Of a stretch of DNA of 64,000 bases, positions 34,924 to 45,356 are shown piece by piece. The DNA is from Cokeromyces recurvatus (Eukaryota > Mucoromycota > Mucoromycetes > Mucorales > Mucoraceae). A model generated the notes under the pieces. It saw only the letters and a program-made list of their open reading frames with translations, did no database searches and had not been told where the DNA came from. The position numbers and the translations under genes were made by a program. Each line of letters starts with the position of its first letter. Position 1 is the first letter of the stretch. Location: NCBI RefSeq assembly GCF_025118155.1, contig NW_026251402.1, positions 310,001-374,000 on the forward strand, given 5' to 3'.

Positions 34924-35502
34924 ATGACGGCAGATACGATGACTACTATTTTATTCATAACAAGTTATATATTAATCATTCTTTTGTTTTATTTAGAACA
35001 TCGATATGAATCTTTACGTACAACAACTACATTACAATTATCGGGTGATGATAGAGGCACAACTCGACTTTTGTTTATTATGAGCATTTTATCACTTGTT
35101 ATTATTGCTCCTTTATCTACTTTTTTATTCAATAGTAGTAGTGATAGTAGTAGTAATTCAGTAGCCATGAGTTGGATCGGTTTTGTTTTCATGTTAATAA
35201 GCATAATTTTATTAAGATGGACAACATTTGTTAATCCTTTTTATTTACGTACAATGGCAACTACAGATGATCATTTTATATGTACAGACGGACCTTATCG
35301 AATGATTCGACATCCTGGTTATTTAGCATTTTTATTGGCTTGGATAGGTTTTGGTTTATTAACAATTCATTGGATTTCATTTATTATCATTTCTCTAATC
35401 ATGACCTATGCTTATTTACGTCGTATTCAAGCTGAAGAACAAATGATGTTGGACCGTTTTGGAGTTGATTATCAACACTACATGAATGAATCATATAGGT
35501 AA
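34924..35502 (+). CDS. Isoprenylcysteine carboxyl methyltransferase-like membrane protein
   Basis: Single exon, 192 aa, start at 34924; the frame extends upstream only through a poly-T run. Four or five hydrophobic segments are present. The C-terminal half has GPYRMIRHPGYLAFLLAW and RRIQAEEQMMLDRFG followed by DYQHYM, the cofactor-binding signature of ICMT/PEMT-type methyltransferases (His and paired Glu conserved). It could methylate prenylated CaaX proteins or be a related isoprenylcysteine methyltransferase-like enzyme of unknown substrate; it is shorter than yeast Ste14 (239 aa). A possible link with the nearby prenyltransferase BET2 is only thematic. Confidence 0.75.
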   Translation: MTADTMTTILFITSYILIILLFYLEHRYESLRTTTTLQLSGDDRGTTRLLFIMSILSLVIIAPLSTFLFNSSSDSSSNSVAMSWIGFVFMLISIILLRWTTFVNPFYLRTMATTDDHFICTDGPYRMIRHPGYLAFLLAWIGFGLLTIHWISFIIISLIMTYAYLRRIQAEEQMMLDRFGVDYQHYMNESYR

Positions 35503-36194
35503 CATAAAAGAAAGAAAGAAAGAAAGAAAAAAGAATACATTCATTGTATTAAATGACTTTACTGATAAATAATAATAGGCTATTACCATTTGTTTATTAA
35601 AAATAAAAAAAAAGAAGCATAGAATAATGTGAACTGTTATTATTATTTATTATCTATGACTGATTATGTAATTAGATGTATCTTTTTTTTTTTTTTCCTT
35701 CTCTCAAGGGTATCCCTTATCATTCCTGTTAACATTAAGGATAAATTTTGCAACACTCTGAAATAAATCATGAATTGATTGATACAAAGACATAACTTAA
35801 CAAAACAAAAAAATAGATGGAAAAAGATGTCTACTAAAGCTTATATATTCGATAAACACAATAATAGAGTAATAGTAGTAGTAGTAGCAGTAGCAGTAGC
35901 AGCATGGATATCTTATTATAGTAGATACAAGGGAGGGAAAAAAGAATAAGATTAAAGACACTAATAAAATTAATATGTGTCATCATCAAACATGTTTTAT
36001 TTTTATTAACGTATAAAAAAGCAATTATATAATTAATAACACCACTTAATTGGTTAATAAAGTCTTTTTTTTTTTTATATAGTCTTGGCTCTTCTGTGCC
36101 TGAATTTGTAGGTTTAAAAAAAAAAAAATGTCACATATATAAATAGGCCGCGTTATATTAATCTATACTTGCTTTTCTCTTATCTTTGTTAATA
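35503..36194. other. Intergenic
   Basis: Holds a GAAA run at 35509-35528, a GTA/GCA trinucleotide run at about 35869-35902, and A/T runs before the arrestin-like gene. No gene is recognised. Confidence 0.45.
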
Positions 36195-37406
36195 ATGCTC
36201 TCAAAATCATCTTGTATATCTGTTCAACTTCTTGAACCAACTATTTACGTGGATCCTAATTCAGAATTATCCAATGTGATTAGGGGCACTATAAATATTA
36301 ACTTTTCAAAGACGATGACAGTGAAATCTATTTCAGTTCGATTTGATGGCAAAATGGAAACTAAAAGTTATACATGTGATGTTATCGACAATGCAGGTGA
36401 CTTTATTCAAAAGAAACCGTTAACACGTCAAAGTTTAATATTATATCCTACATTGGAACAAGAAGATACGAATCGTCCTTTGATCATAAACGCAGGGTTA
36501 ACTCAGTTTGGTTTTGAGATGCAAGTACCTTCGAAATTACCCGAATCGATTGAATGTTCCGATATTCATGTCTATTATTATGTAACAGCTGTTATTGAAT
36601 ATTATAATAAGGATCATTCATTCTTTTCTCTTCGTTCTTCTGTTATAAAAGAATTGGCTAGACAGCATGTTCAAGTCACTCGTTTACCTTATGAAAGTAT
36701 TCTTTTAGCAGATGCAATGTCAAGTCCTATCGATTCTCGTACTCATCATTGTGGCTGGCTCAATTATCAAATCGTGATTGATAAAAAGGCGGTTGCGCTT
36801 GGTTCTAATTTACCTATCACATTCCGAATAACGCCTACTTGTGATATCGGAGTCTCTATTGATCGTATTCATATTCAAATGCTTGAACGTCGTGACTTAC
36901 ATCGTTTATCAACTCATACAACCCATTCTGTTCACACTATTTTACCCTGTAACACGAATAATAAAGCATCACTTCCAAAGGAACCTTTAAGAGAAGATCA
37001 AGTTTGGGAAGATACTATTATGTACAAAATTCCTGGTGATAAAGAACTTGTTCATTCCACTCAAGAATACTCCGATTTTAGTGTCAGTCATACATTACTT
37101 ATCACCATCACTCTTTCTACGATTCCCAGTAGTAGTAATCACTCTTCAGCTACTAGTCGTCGTTCTCCTCGTACACAAAAGATGGTTACCTTTCAAGCTC
37201 ATATTGATATTCTTGATGAGACCTTGGGTGAATTAGAATCTCTAAAGTTACCTACTTATGATGCTCCTCCTCCATTTGAAGATATTATCGTCAACCATCA
37301 TCATCATCATCCTTCTTCAGTAGTAGACTATACCTTTCCTACCACCGACTATGATGATTATCATAAATTACCTGATCCTCCCGCCTATAATGAAATCTTT
37401 GCTTAA
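36195..37406 (+). CDS. Arrestin-domain (ART/alpha-arrestin) protein
   Basis: Likely adaptor that brings a Nedd4/Rsp5-type ubiquitin ligase to membrane transporters for endocytosis. Single exon, 403 aa; the ATG at 36195 is the first in frame. The arrestin N domain is seen in VIRGTININFSKTMTVKSIS, FDGKMETKSYTCD and FGFEMQVPSKLPES, and the C domain in LGSNLPITFRITPTCDIGVS. The tail carries LPTYDAPPPF and PPAYNEIF; the latter is a PPxY motif for WW domains. A run of five His lies between them. It stands alone between two intergenic stretches. Confidence 0.88.
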   Translation: MLSKSSCISVQLLEPTIYVDPNSELSNVIRGTININFSKTMTVKSISVRFDGKMETKSYTCDVIDNAGDFIQKKPLTRQSLILYPTLEQEDTNRPLIINAGLTQFGFEMQVPSKLPESIECSDIHVYYYVTAVIEYYNKDHSFFSLRSSVIKELARQHVQVTRLPYESILLADAMSSPIDSRTHHCGWLNYQIVIDKKAVALGSNLPITFRITPTCDIGVSIDRIHIQMLERRDLHRLSTHTTHSVHTILPCNTNNKASLPKEPLREDQVWEDTIMYKIPGDKELVHSTQEYSDFSVSHTLLITITLSTIPSSSNHSSATSRRSPRTQKMVTFQAHIDILDETLGELESLKLPTYDAPPPFEDIIVNHHHHHPSSVVDYTFPTTDYDDYHKLPDPPAYNEIFA

Positions 37407-38073
37407 TATTACTTTCAAAAAAAAAAGGGAAATAATCCTTTTCCTTTACGTACACTATTTATACCCTTTCTTTATTCTTATTCACAACACTTAGAATGTA
37501 TATAATAATATAACAACGATTGTAAATAAATAAAATAGCACATACGTATAAAATAGGCTCTAGTATAGAATTTCTTTTTTTCTTTTTTTTTTTTAAAAAA
37601 AAATGATGATGATGATGAATATCCAAAGATAGTAATTATGATGCACTAACTCTTTATGCTGTAGCAGGCTTTTCAAGAAGACACTTTCTATATCAAGTAG
37701 TAGTATATACTCTTTGCCATTCATTGGTACAAGCTTATTTTAGTAAGTTTATTCCTCGCAAATTGATTTAATACCATATTTAGTAATAATGAAAAAAAAT
37801 TTTTTTTGTGCTTCTACTATGATATCAGATTGTGTAATAATAGTTGTCTGCACCTATTCTCATTTACTACTATTATTAGTAAATATAAACTATAACACTA
37901 AAGAGGTCAAGTTGAAACGTTTATTTATTTATTTATTTATTTATTTTTAAAAAAATTATTATGCATAATGAATACGCGTTGGGTAACCTAAAATAAAATT
38001 TAATATGTACAATGCTATGAAGTATATATCATTAAGCCCTTTTTTTTTTCTTTTACTTTTTTTTTTCTATCAT
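37407..38073. other. Intergenic, convergent gene ends
   Basis: Space between two convergent 3' ends. It holds a GAT run at 37603-37619 and a TTTA run at 37920-37946. No gene is supported. Confidence 0.45.
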
Positions 38074-40155
38074 TTAAACTAAAGAATTTCCAGAGTTTTC
38101 CCAATATAAGGGGACAGTTGAGTTTAGGATATTACTGAATTCTTTAGCTATTTTCATGAGAGAAGAGGCATTCTCTTCTTGAGTGGCCAAGAAATCTTTG
38201 ATCGTCCAGGAAGGAGCCTCTCCAATCTTAAGGTTTAAATTTTCTGCAAATCGATCTACCCAAGATTCCTTGTAAAGGGAAACCTTAAAGAGAACACGAT
38301 GAGGATCGAAAAGTGTTAAATCAACGGGTAATTCACGATCAGGTCTTTCAATACGTCCAATATCCCATATTTCATCTTGACATATTTCAACAATATAACC
38401 TTCCTTCCAGCTATAGAGCCATTTTGTCTTTTGTGTCACTAAACGAGGAACATAGTCATTTGAGGTAACCATGATTAAACGACTTGTAGGGCTCACACGA
38501 AGACCGTGAGCGAATTTTTCATGAGGTGAATCTATATCCTCATTAGAAAGTATTTGTGCTGATTGTAGTTTCAGATCCCAGGAGTAATGACTTTCTAAAT
38601 CGGTTGTAGTAATATCCACTACATCCGTACATTCAGTAATCGTACTCCAGAGACCACGCTGTCCATTCTCTGTAAACGAGATTTGCATCACAGTAGGCCA
38701 CATATCACCTCGAGGTGGATCACGTTGACCAGGAAGAGTAGGGGGAGCTGCAAAGGGATACTGATCAGCCATGATAACAAAGGAGGTACGTGGATTCTCT
38801 GAAAAGGCGACTGCATGTTGATCTTCAGAAAGATATTCAAAGAGTCCCTTTAAGCCCTGTTGAGTTCGACTGATACAGGGAGCTAAAGCTGATTTAAATT
38901 GAGGCTTATGAAAGATTTTGTCGCTTACTTCTTCAATCGATAAAAATTGTCCATCCTTTTTAGGATAATCAATTAGACATATTTGACCATAACGAATCTT
39001 CATACGAATAACCCAATCATTAAGACGAAGACTTTCAAGTCCTTGAACTAAAAGATGTTCAATCATTTTTTCATTACGAGAATTCAATGTTTTTACCCGT
39101 TCAGAAAGTTGTTCAGACCTTGTTGCTTCTTCATTAAAAACAATAAGATCGTTGATTTTAGGTATAACACCTGTGTTTACCGTTTCCAACATTCTCTGTC
39201 TTTCCAACATATTTTGTTCTCCTGTTGGATCGACATAGCGATAGGTAGTAAAGTTGTTTGGTAGCTTTCGATAAGTAAGTAACCATTGTTGTGTAGGTTG
39301 TTGCATTAATCGAAGGACGGCTTTCTTTACTTTACGAGAGTGACGTAGATGCCAATTTCGTACACGTTGTGCAGCTTGCTTTACAGATTCTTCTGTATCA
39401 GCTGCAAAACGAACCGAATTTGTAGAAGGTTCATACCAAATGTAACATTTACAATCAGCACGGATTCGATTAAAATAAGATTCATTTTCACCCATTAAAC
39501 GTAAAAGAGGTAACGTTTGATCAGGTAGTGGAAATACAGCATTATAATTCTGAAGAATAGGTGGTAAACCATGATATCGTTTCTCTTCATCGATTCTTGC
39601 CTGTCTACGTTCAGCACGTCGTTTTTCCTTTTCAGTTAGTTCACGTTCAGGTTTACTCCATTTCTTTGTTTTACGTCTTGTACGAGACTCTTTATCAAGT
39701 AAGCGAGAGACAATCATATCTAAATAAGATTTTGCTTTTGCAATAGCCTCTGCATCACCCCAAATATCAACTTGGTTGTATTGTTCATTGAATTCAATAA
39801 AGGAGCCTGTAGCCTTTTGAATTTCATTGATACGTGATTTATTTCTTTGACCAAGAACATCAAAGGGATTAACATAGGCAGGTAACACCCAATGATCCTC
39901 TGCATTTTGGTGATTTGTCCCTGGTACAACTGTATTATCTTTAAATGATTCCGTTGTATCTTGGGCTCTATTAGGAATGATTGAATCTCTATTATCATCC
40001 ATAACATTACGAAAATTTCTTTGACTTTGACGTTGAATATTAGATGAGCTAGAACCATTGTTGTTTTGAATACTGATCATTGAAGGATCTCTCCAATCTT
40101 CATCAGATAATTCTTCATTTACATAACCATAAGGAACTTCAGGTTCAATAGACAT
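38074..40155 (-). CDS. Uncharacterised KH-like-domain protein
   Basis: Single exon, 693 aa, ATG at 40155. Residues about 95-150 look like a KH fold: NPFDVLGQRNKSRINEIQKA, TGSFIEFNEQYNQVDIWGD, AEAIAKAKSYLDMIVSRLL. A very basic linker follows (about 155-190, rich in Arg/Lys/Glu). A second possible KH-like unit lies around LMGENESYFNRIRADCKC. The C-terminal 350 residues are of unknown fold. Fungal proteins with this arrangement carry a domain of unknown function, and RNA binding is an inference from the KH-like segment. No signal or transmembrane segment is seen. It is divergent from the Aladin gene over about 920 bp. Confidence 0.7.
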   Translation of the reverse strand: MSIEPEVPYGYVNEELSDEDWRDPSMISIQNNNGSSSSNIQRQSQRNFRNVMDDNRDSIIPNRAQDTTESFKDNTVVPGTNHQNAEDHWVLPAYVNPFDVLGQRNKSRINEIQKATGSFIEFNEQYNQVDIWGDAEAIAKAKSYLDMIVSRLLDKESRTRRKTKKWSKPERELTEKEKRRAERRQARIDEEKRYHGLPPILQNYNAVFPLPDQTLPLLRLMGENESYFNRIRADCKCYIWYEPSTNSVRFAADTEESVKQAAQRVRNWHLRHSRKVKKAVLRLMQQPTQQWLLTYRKLPNNFTTYRYVDPTGEQNMLERQRMLETVNTGVIPKINDLIVFNEEATRSEQLSERVKTLNSRNEKMIEHLLVQGLESLRLNDWVIRMKIRYGQICLIDYPKKDGQFLSIEEVSDKIFHKPQFKSALAPCISRTQQGLKGLFEYLSEDQHAVAFSENPRTSFVIMADQYPFAAPPTLPGQRDPPRGDMWPTVMQISFTENGQRGLWSTITECTDVVDITTTDLESHYSWDLKLQSAQILSNEDIDSPHEKFAHGLRVSPTSRLIMVTSNDYVPRLVTQKTKWLYSWKEGYIVEICQDEIWDIGRIERPDRELPVDLTLFDPHRVLFKVSLYKESWVDRFAENLNLKIGEAPSWTIKDFLATQEENASSLMKIAKEFSNILNSTVPLYWENSGNSLV

Positions 40156-41077
40156 GATAGTTTATTTTATTTTATTTTTTTTTATTTTATTTTTTTTTTA
40201 AAAAAAAAGGGTAATAGTTGTCAGAAAAAAAATATTTTTCGCCTTTTCAAGTTACATAATAGTAGTCGACAATAGACGTATCTATTATTGTGACAGAAAA
40301 AAAAAAAATAATTTTTTTTATACATATAAACAGACTATATGCTGTAATGTAGTAAAGGAGCTTCTTGAGGTATATGAACGCATATATGTATACTCTTTAT
40401 GTTTTAAAGTCTATATAATTGACAACTTTTAATTCATATACACGGACATATGATAAATTAACAATTATATGCTTAATACGTATACATAGTATAACTCTCT
40501 TTCAATATAGCATATTACTCCATCTTTTTCGAATTTATAAAGACGAAAGGATCAAAATTAATGTTGTATAATACAAGAGCAGCTAATATCCTCAGTAGAA
40601 CAAGAACAAACAGTATTGAAAACAGATGTTTCCTTATTATTAAGCTATTAAATGTTATATCATTGTCATTTTTTTTTAATGCTGTAGAGTTTGTATTTAT
40701 ACTAAATCTTATCAAAGATAATTGTAAAATCCTTTCATCTTGTGTCAATATATAATGTTATTTGACATTATTATTTCGGTTGATTTTCATTTCTTTTCGT
40801 TAAAGTTTTTCTCTTTTTCATCTTTAAAAAGATTCTTTGTTTTCCTCTTCTTATAAACTAAACTTGAAATTTCATTGTGCCTGCTGCTCAAAAAGGATAA
40901 TGATCAAGGAAATTTAATTGACAATAGGAATTATTAGCCCAAGTCACAATTTATAGAGGCTTAGCAGCAGCAGCAGCAGCAACAGCAACTATAATGTACA
41001 TCAGATAATTAACGCGTATCATATCTCCTCTTTTTTTTTTTTCTGTTTTTTTTCTTGCGCTTTATTGAAATAATAAA
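40156..41077. other. Intergenic, divergent promoter of KH-like and Aladin genes
   Basis: A/T-rich; a CAG/GCA trinucleotide run is at about 40963-40985. There are no credible coding or RNA features. Confidence 0.45.
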
Positions 41078-42948
41078 ATGAGCTTTTTATATACAACGCC
41101 TGACATTCATTTTGGAACTGTAGCAGAATTGAATGGAAGTTTGGGTATGAAACCTATTTTAAACAATTATTATTATTTTTTTTTAAAAAAAAGAGAAAAA
41201 AACTAAATGCGTAAAATAAATCTTAGTTCACGTGGATAATGCAAACAGTTCAGCTTTGCAAGAAGTTCATGACAACCATGTAATTACTAACTTCATCTTC
41301 TTGTATAACATAGTCTCTAATAAATACTATTTTTATTATTTTTACTAATTATTATTACAGACGCCGTTATACCCTTCCATTACAATTCAACCTTTTGAAC
41401 AACTCACTCCTGATTATATCAATAGTACGGATGAAGAAGCTTCTAGTTATTTAGAAGTTTTACACAACAAAGCCAAATCACTACTTGTTCAACAATGGGA
41501 AGAAAAGTAAGTAGGATTAATAAGAAATGAGATAGTTATGATATTAACTATTTTTTTTTGGTAATATAAAGTCGACCTACTATTGAAGCTACAACCGTAT
41601 ATAAAGAAGGAAAACGTATTTACGATTACATTTACAATAAATATTTAAAAACATCGAGTCCTGCATTAGAACATTCCATGTTTCAAACAGAAAGTGGCAA
41701 TGTGATTCGATCGATTGCCTGGCATCCTCACCAAGATATTTTAGCAGTCGCTTATAAAGATGATCAAGTTTATATATATGAAAAGAAAAATAGTAAATGG
41801 ACTTGCCAAGTATTATCACATATGAAAATGAAAGACATTACCTGTTTAGAATGGAAGCCTAAAGCATCAGGATTATTGGCAGTTGGATGTAAAGAAGGAG
41901 TTTGTGTTTGGACTGTAGAAAAGGTGATTGAAGAAGATGAAGAGCCTCATAAACATCCATCAGCAACAATGACATATTTAAGTTACCCTAAACATGATTA
42001 TATAAGTGCAATAGCTTGGGACCCTACACCTGGAAGTCATTTATTAGCTGTCGCTTCTGCAGTTACTAGTACACTTGTTATTTATGATTTATTATTAAAT
42101 AGAACAATTCCTCTAAAGCGTTATGGAAAAGGGGATATTCTCTTACGTTGGAGCCCAAGTGGTGAATGGCTCTTTGAAGGAGGATGGTAAGTAGTGTTGT
42201 TTATCTATTTCAAACAAGAAAAGTGTTATATAACGATTTCTTTCCTTGTTTTTTTTGTTAAATCCTAGTGCTGGAGTGTCTCGTTTATGGAATACTCGAG
42301 ATTGGACATCAAAACAAATCTATAATCCTCCCGGTGTATGGGTACAAACTGCCTGTTGGGCACCCAATAATAGAATTCTATTTTATTCCATGTACGGAGA
42401 GAGTGATATTCATGTATTATTCTTGGCGGGACCTTCAGTTCAATCAGTAGTAGATGTTAAAGTCCTGTCTACACCGTCAACACTAGTTGAATCAGCAACG
42501 GGCGCCTCGGTAAAAGTAGGTGGTACTATTCGTGATATATCGATTGATATAAGAAACGGACAAAGACTAGCTGTGGCCTTTGAAGACTCAAATTTAATTG
42601 CCCTCTATTCTCTTAAACAAGTTTCACCACTTAGTTTAACTGAAGAAGCAATGCTATTCCCTATGTAAGTGTAAATCATAACTATTTACAATATAAACTC
42701 ACAATGCATCATGTCTTTTTATTCATTTATTTAGCGGCTGCATCCGTGGATTAAAAACTACTTTTGATCATACAACAGGTGCTAATGAAATGACAATACT
42801 AAAAGAGGATATAAAGCCTTTACAGATTTCATTTTCTTCTACATATAAAAATGGGGCTTTATTAGCAATTGCTTGGAATAATGGCTCGATTACTTTTGTT
42901 ACTCATACCTTCTTGACTGATGAAGAAATGCGAAAACGATTTATGTAA
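41078..42948 (+). CDS. AAAS: Aladin-like WD40 nucleoporin
   Basis: Component of the nuclear pore complex. Exons 41078-41144, 41227-41279, 41361-41506, 41572-42186, 42269-42664 and 42735-42948 give 496 aa. WD40 blades are readable: VIRSIAWHPHQDILAVAYKD, ITCLEWKPKASGLLAVGCKE, YISAIAWDPTPGSHLLAVAS, LLRWSPSGEWLFEGG, WVQTACWAPNNRILFYSMYG. The N terminus (TPDIHFGTVAELNG) and the order of blades fit Aladin rather than other WD40 proteins. All splice phases agree. Confidence 0.85.
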
Positions 42949-43045
42949 TAAATTTAAACAACCGATATCATACTTTTTTTTTTTTTCTTTTTTTTTTCTT
43001 TTTCTTTTTCTTTTAATCGTCTATTTTGACGTATACAATATAAGC

Positions 43046-45005
43046 ATGAGTGAAGGGTATTCATACATCTATATCCATCTTTACACATCCTAATTCTTTT
43101 TAAAAAAAATGAAATAGTTTAAGTCAAGACGATTTCAGACGATTATTAGCTACACCACGTCCATCTACTAATACAGATGAATTACCATCACAAAATAAAT
43201 TCAAAATGCCAGCACCTCGGACACCGTAATATGATTTAATTCAATTACGAAAAAGGTATAATGTGCTTACATCCTTTTTTTTTTTAAAAAAAAAAATAGA
43301 AGAAATACAGGTGCTATTTTTGCTCAACCACGATCTATACGAAAGAAAAAGTAAATTCTATAAAATAGTTCAATTTATATACATTTTTATATTATATTGA
43401 TCTCAAAATCGTCTTTATTATTATTATTATTCTGTTTCTAGTTTTAAAAAAGGCTTTAAAAAAGATGGTGATGATGATGATGATCAAGAACAACAACAGG
43501 AAAAAATAAATTATCGTGATCGAGCAGCTGAAAGAAGACGTCAAGAGATGAGTGGAGTAGACGATTCACAATTAACAACCGAAGAATTACTGAAACGTAC
43601 CCAAGCCGAAGTAGATGAAGAATTAGATGCGAAAACATTATATGAACAATCGAAATATTTAGGCGGCGATGTTGATCACACTCATCTCGTTAAGGGTCTT
43701 GATTATGCATTGTTAAGAAAAGTGAAAAATGATCTTTTAAAACAGCAGCAGCAGCAGCAACAAAAAAAGGATGAAGAGAGTGGAGAACAAGAAGAGGATA
43801 ATGATGATGAAGCGATGGATGAAGAGCTTGATCAAGTCTTTGAAAGGATTGAGAGAGGGGAAGAGTTTAGAGATGATTCCGTTTCATCATCAAAGGATAC
43901 AGCACCCAAATTTCATACCTTAATGGCCAAAAATATTTATCTACAGATTGAGCAGCAAATAAATCCTGATAAACAAGATAGAGTAGAATTGTTTGAACCA
44001 GGCAAGATGGCCTTTGTATTTGAATTAGCAGATGAAGTAGGACATTATTCAGATGCATTTGCTATACCCACCGCTGTCATTCGAAGCAAGTCAGATATTG
44101 CTGCTAGATTGGCAAAATCAGGTTGGTCTGAAGAAAGTCAGGCTGAATCCAGTTTAGTTATTGAAAAGATTTCACAAGTCATGGCTCGTTTAAGGAATAA
44201 GAATGAAGACATCTCAGCAGATCAAGAAAAGAAAAGAAATGAATCTACTGTTACAAGTGAGCCAGTAGCGATGGTAGAGGATGGATTTATAGGCGATATC
44301 TTTGCTGATGTGGGTCGTGATTATGAATTAAATGAGGGTAATTTGCCAAGGAGCTCTACAGAGGGGAAAAAGGAGGGTTCCTATTTCCAAGGTTTAATCA
44401 ATGAAAAAGAAGAAGATGAAGATATGGTAGATGTGAACGAGAGTGATAAAGCTGTTAATGCACTTTTAAAGCGAGCAACTAGTTCAAGAATCGATACAAC
44501 GACAGTTGAAGAAGCAGCAGCAGCAGCAGCAGATTCATTACTAATGACAGATGGAAATTCTCCAAAGCGAAGAAAGCAAAGTAGCAATATAAATATGGAA
44601 TTAGATACTGATGCTGATGCCGCTGACATTGATATGTTTGGTTTGAGTTCTTCTGCATTACCCACTTCATTTGAAGAACATCATGCAATAAGTTATCAAT
44701 CAAATGATAATGATGACTCTATTAAATTAAAGGCAAATACACAAATGATAGATCAAGGTACAAATCGCAATAAAAAGGCCCAGCTTACTCGTTGGGACTT
44801 TGATACTCAAGAAGAATGGCAAAAATATAAGGACTCAATCGAAATTCATCCAAAGAGCGCTTTCCAGTTTGGTGTCAAATTAGGTGATGGTCGTAAGCGT
44901 CATCGAGAACGAAAGGAACTAAATGATAAACAACGTCTAAATCGTGAATATCAACAAGTGAAAAATATTATCTCTCAAAAATATGGAAAATCGTTAGATA
45001 AATAG
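43046..45005 (+). CDS. IK: RED/IK spliceosomal protein
   Basis: Component of the spliceosomal B complex, partner of Smu1. Exons 43046-43056, 43118-43225, 43300-43350 and 43442-45005 give 577 aa. The first exon is only 11 nt (ATG AGT GAA GG); it was chosen because its phase restores the frame before LSQDDFRRLL. RED features: INYRDRAAERRRQ, YLGGDVDHTHLVKGLDYALL, and the C-terminal block RWDFDTQEEWQKYKDS, PKSAFQFGVKLGDGRKRH. In between are Gln- and Asp/Glu-rich low-complexity stretches. The RE/RD dipeptide repeat of animal RED is absent. Confidence 0.85.
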
Positions 45006-45356
45006 ATATTTTTGTATGGTTGTATATATGTAATAAAACAGATAGCCAAACCCTTTCTTTTTTTTTTTTACTATTTCTTTATTAAAAGGTCTCGAATAAA
45101 AAGAAGCATGAATAAGAAAAATATTTCGAGTTCATAGTTATAAGAGCTACCTTAGAAATATGACTCGGGTTATACACATCTATATGCATGCAAACTAGCT
45201 TTTATATATGTATAAATAAATATTTTTTCTTATATACAAAAGTATATAAATATCCATATTAGTGTAGAATATTATAATCATTTTCTTCCTTCTTTTTTTT
45301 ATTTTTTATTTTTTTTTTTTTTTTTTTTTTAGTAATGAAAAAAAAAAAAGGATTCC
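45006..45356. other. Intergenic, convergent gene ends
   Basis: A/T-rich space between the RED/IK and DYRK stop codons, with T runs at 45309-45330. Nothing else is seen. Confidence 0.45.
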
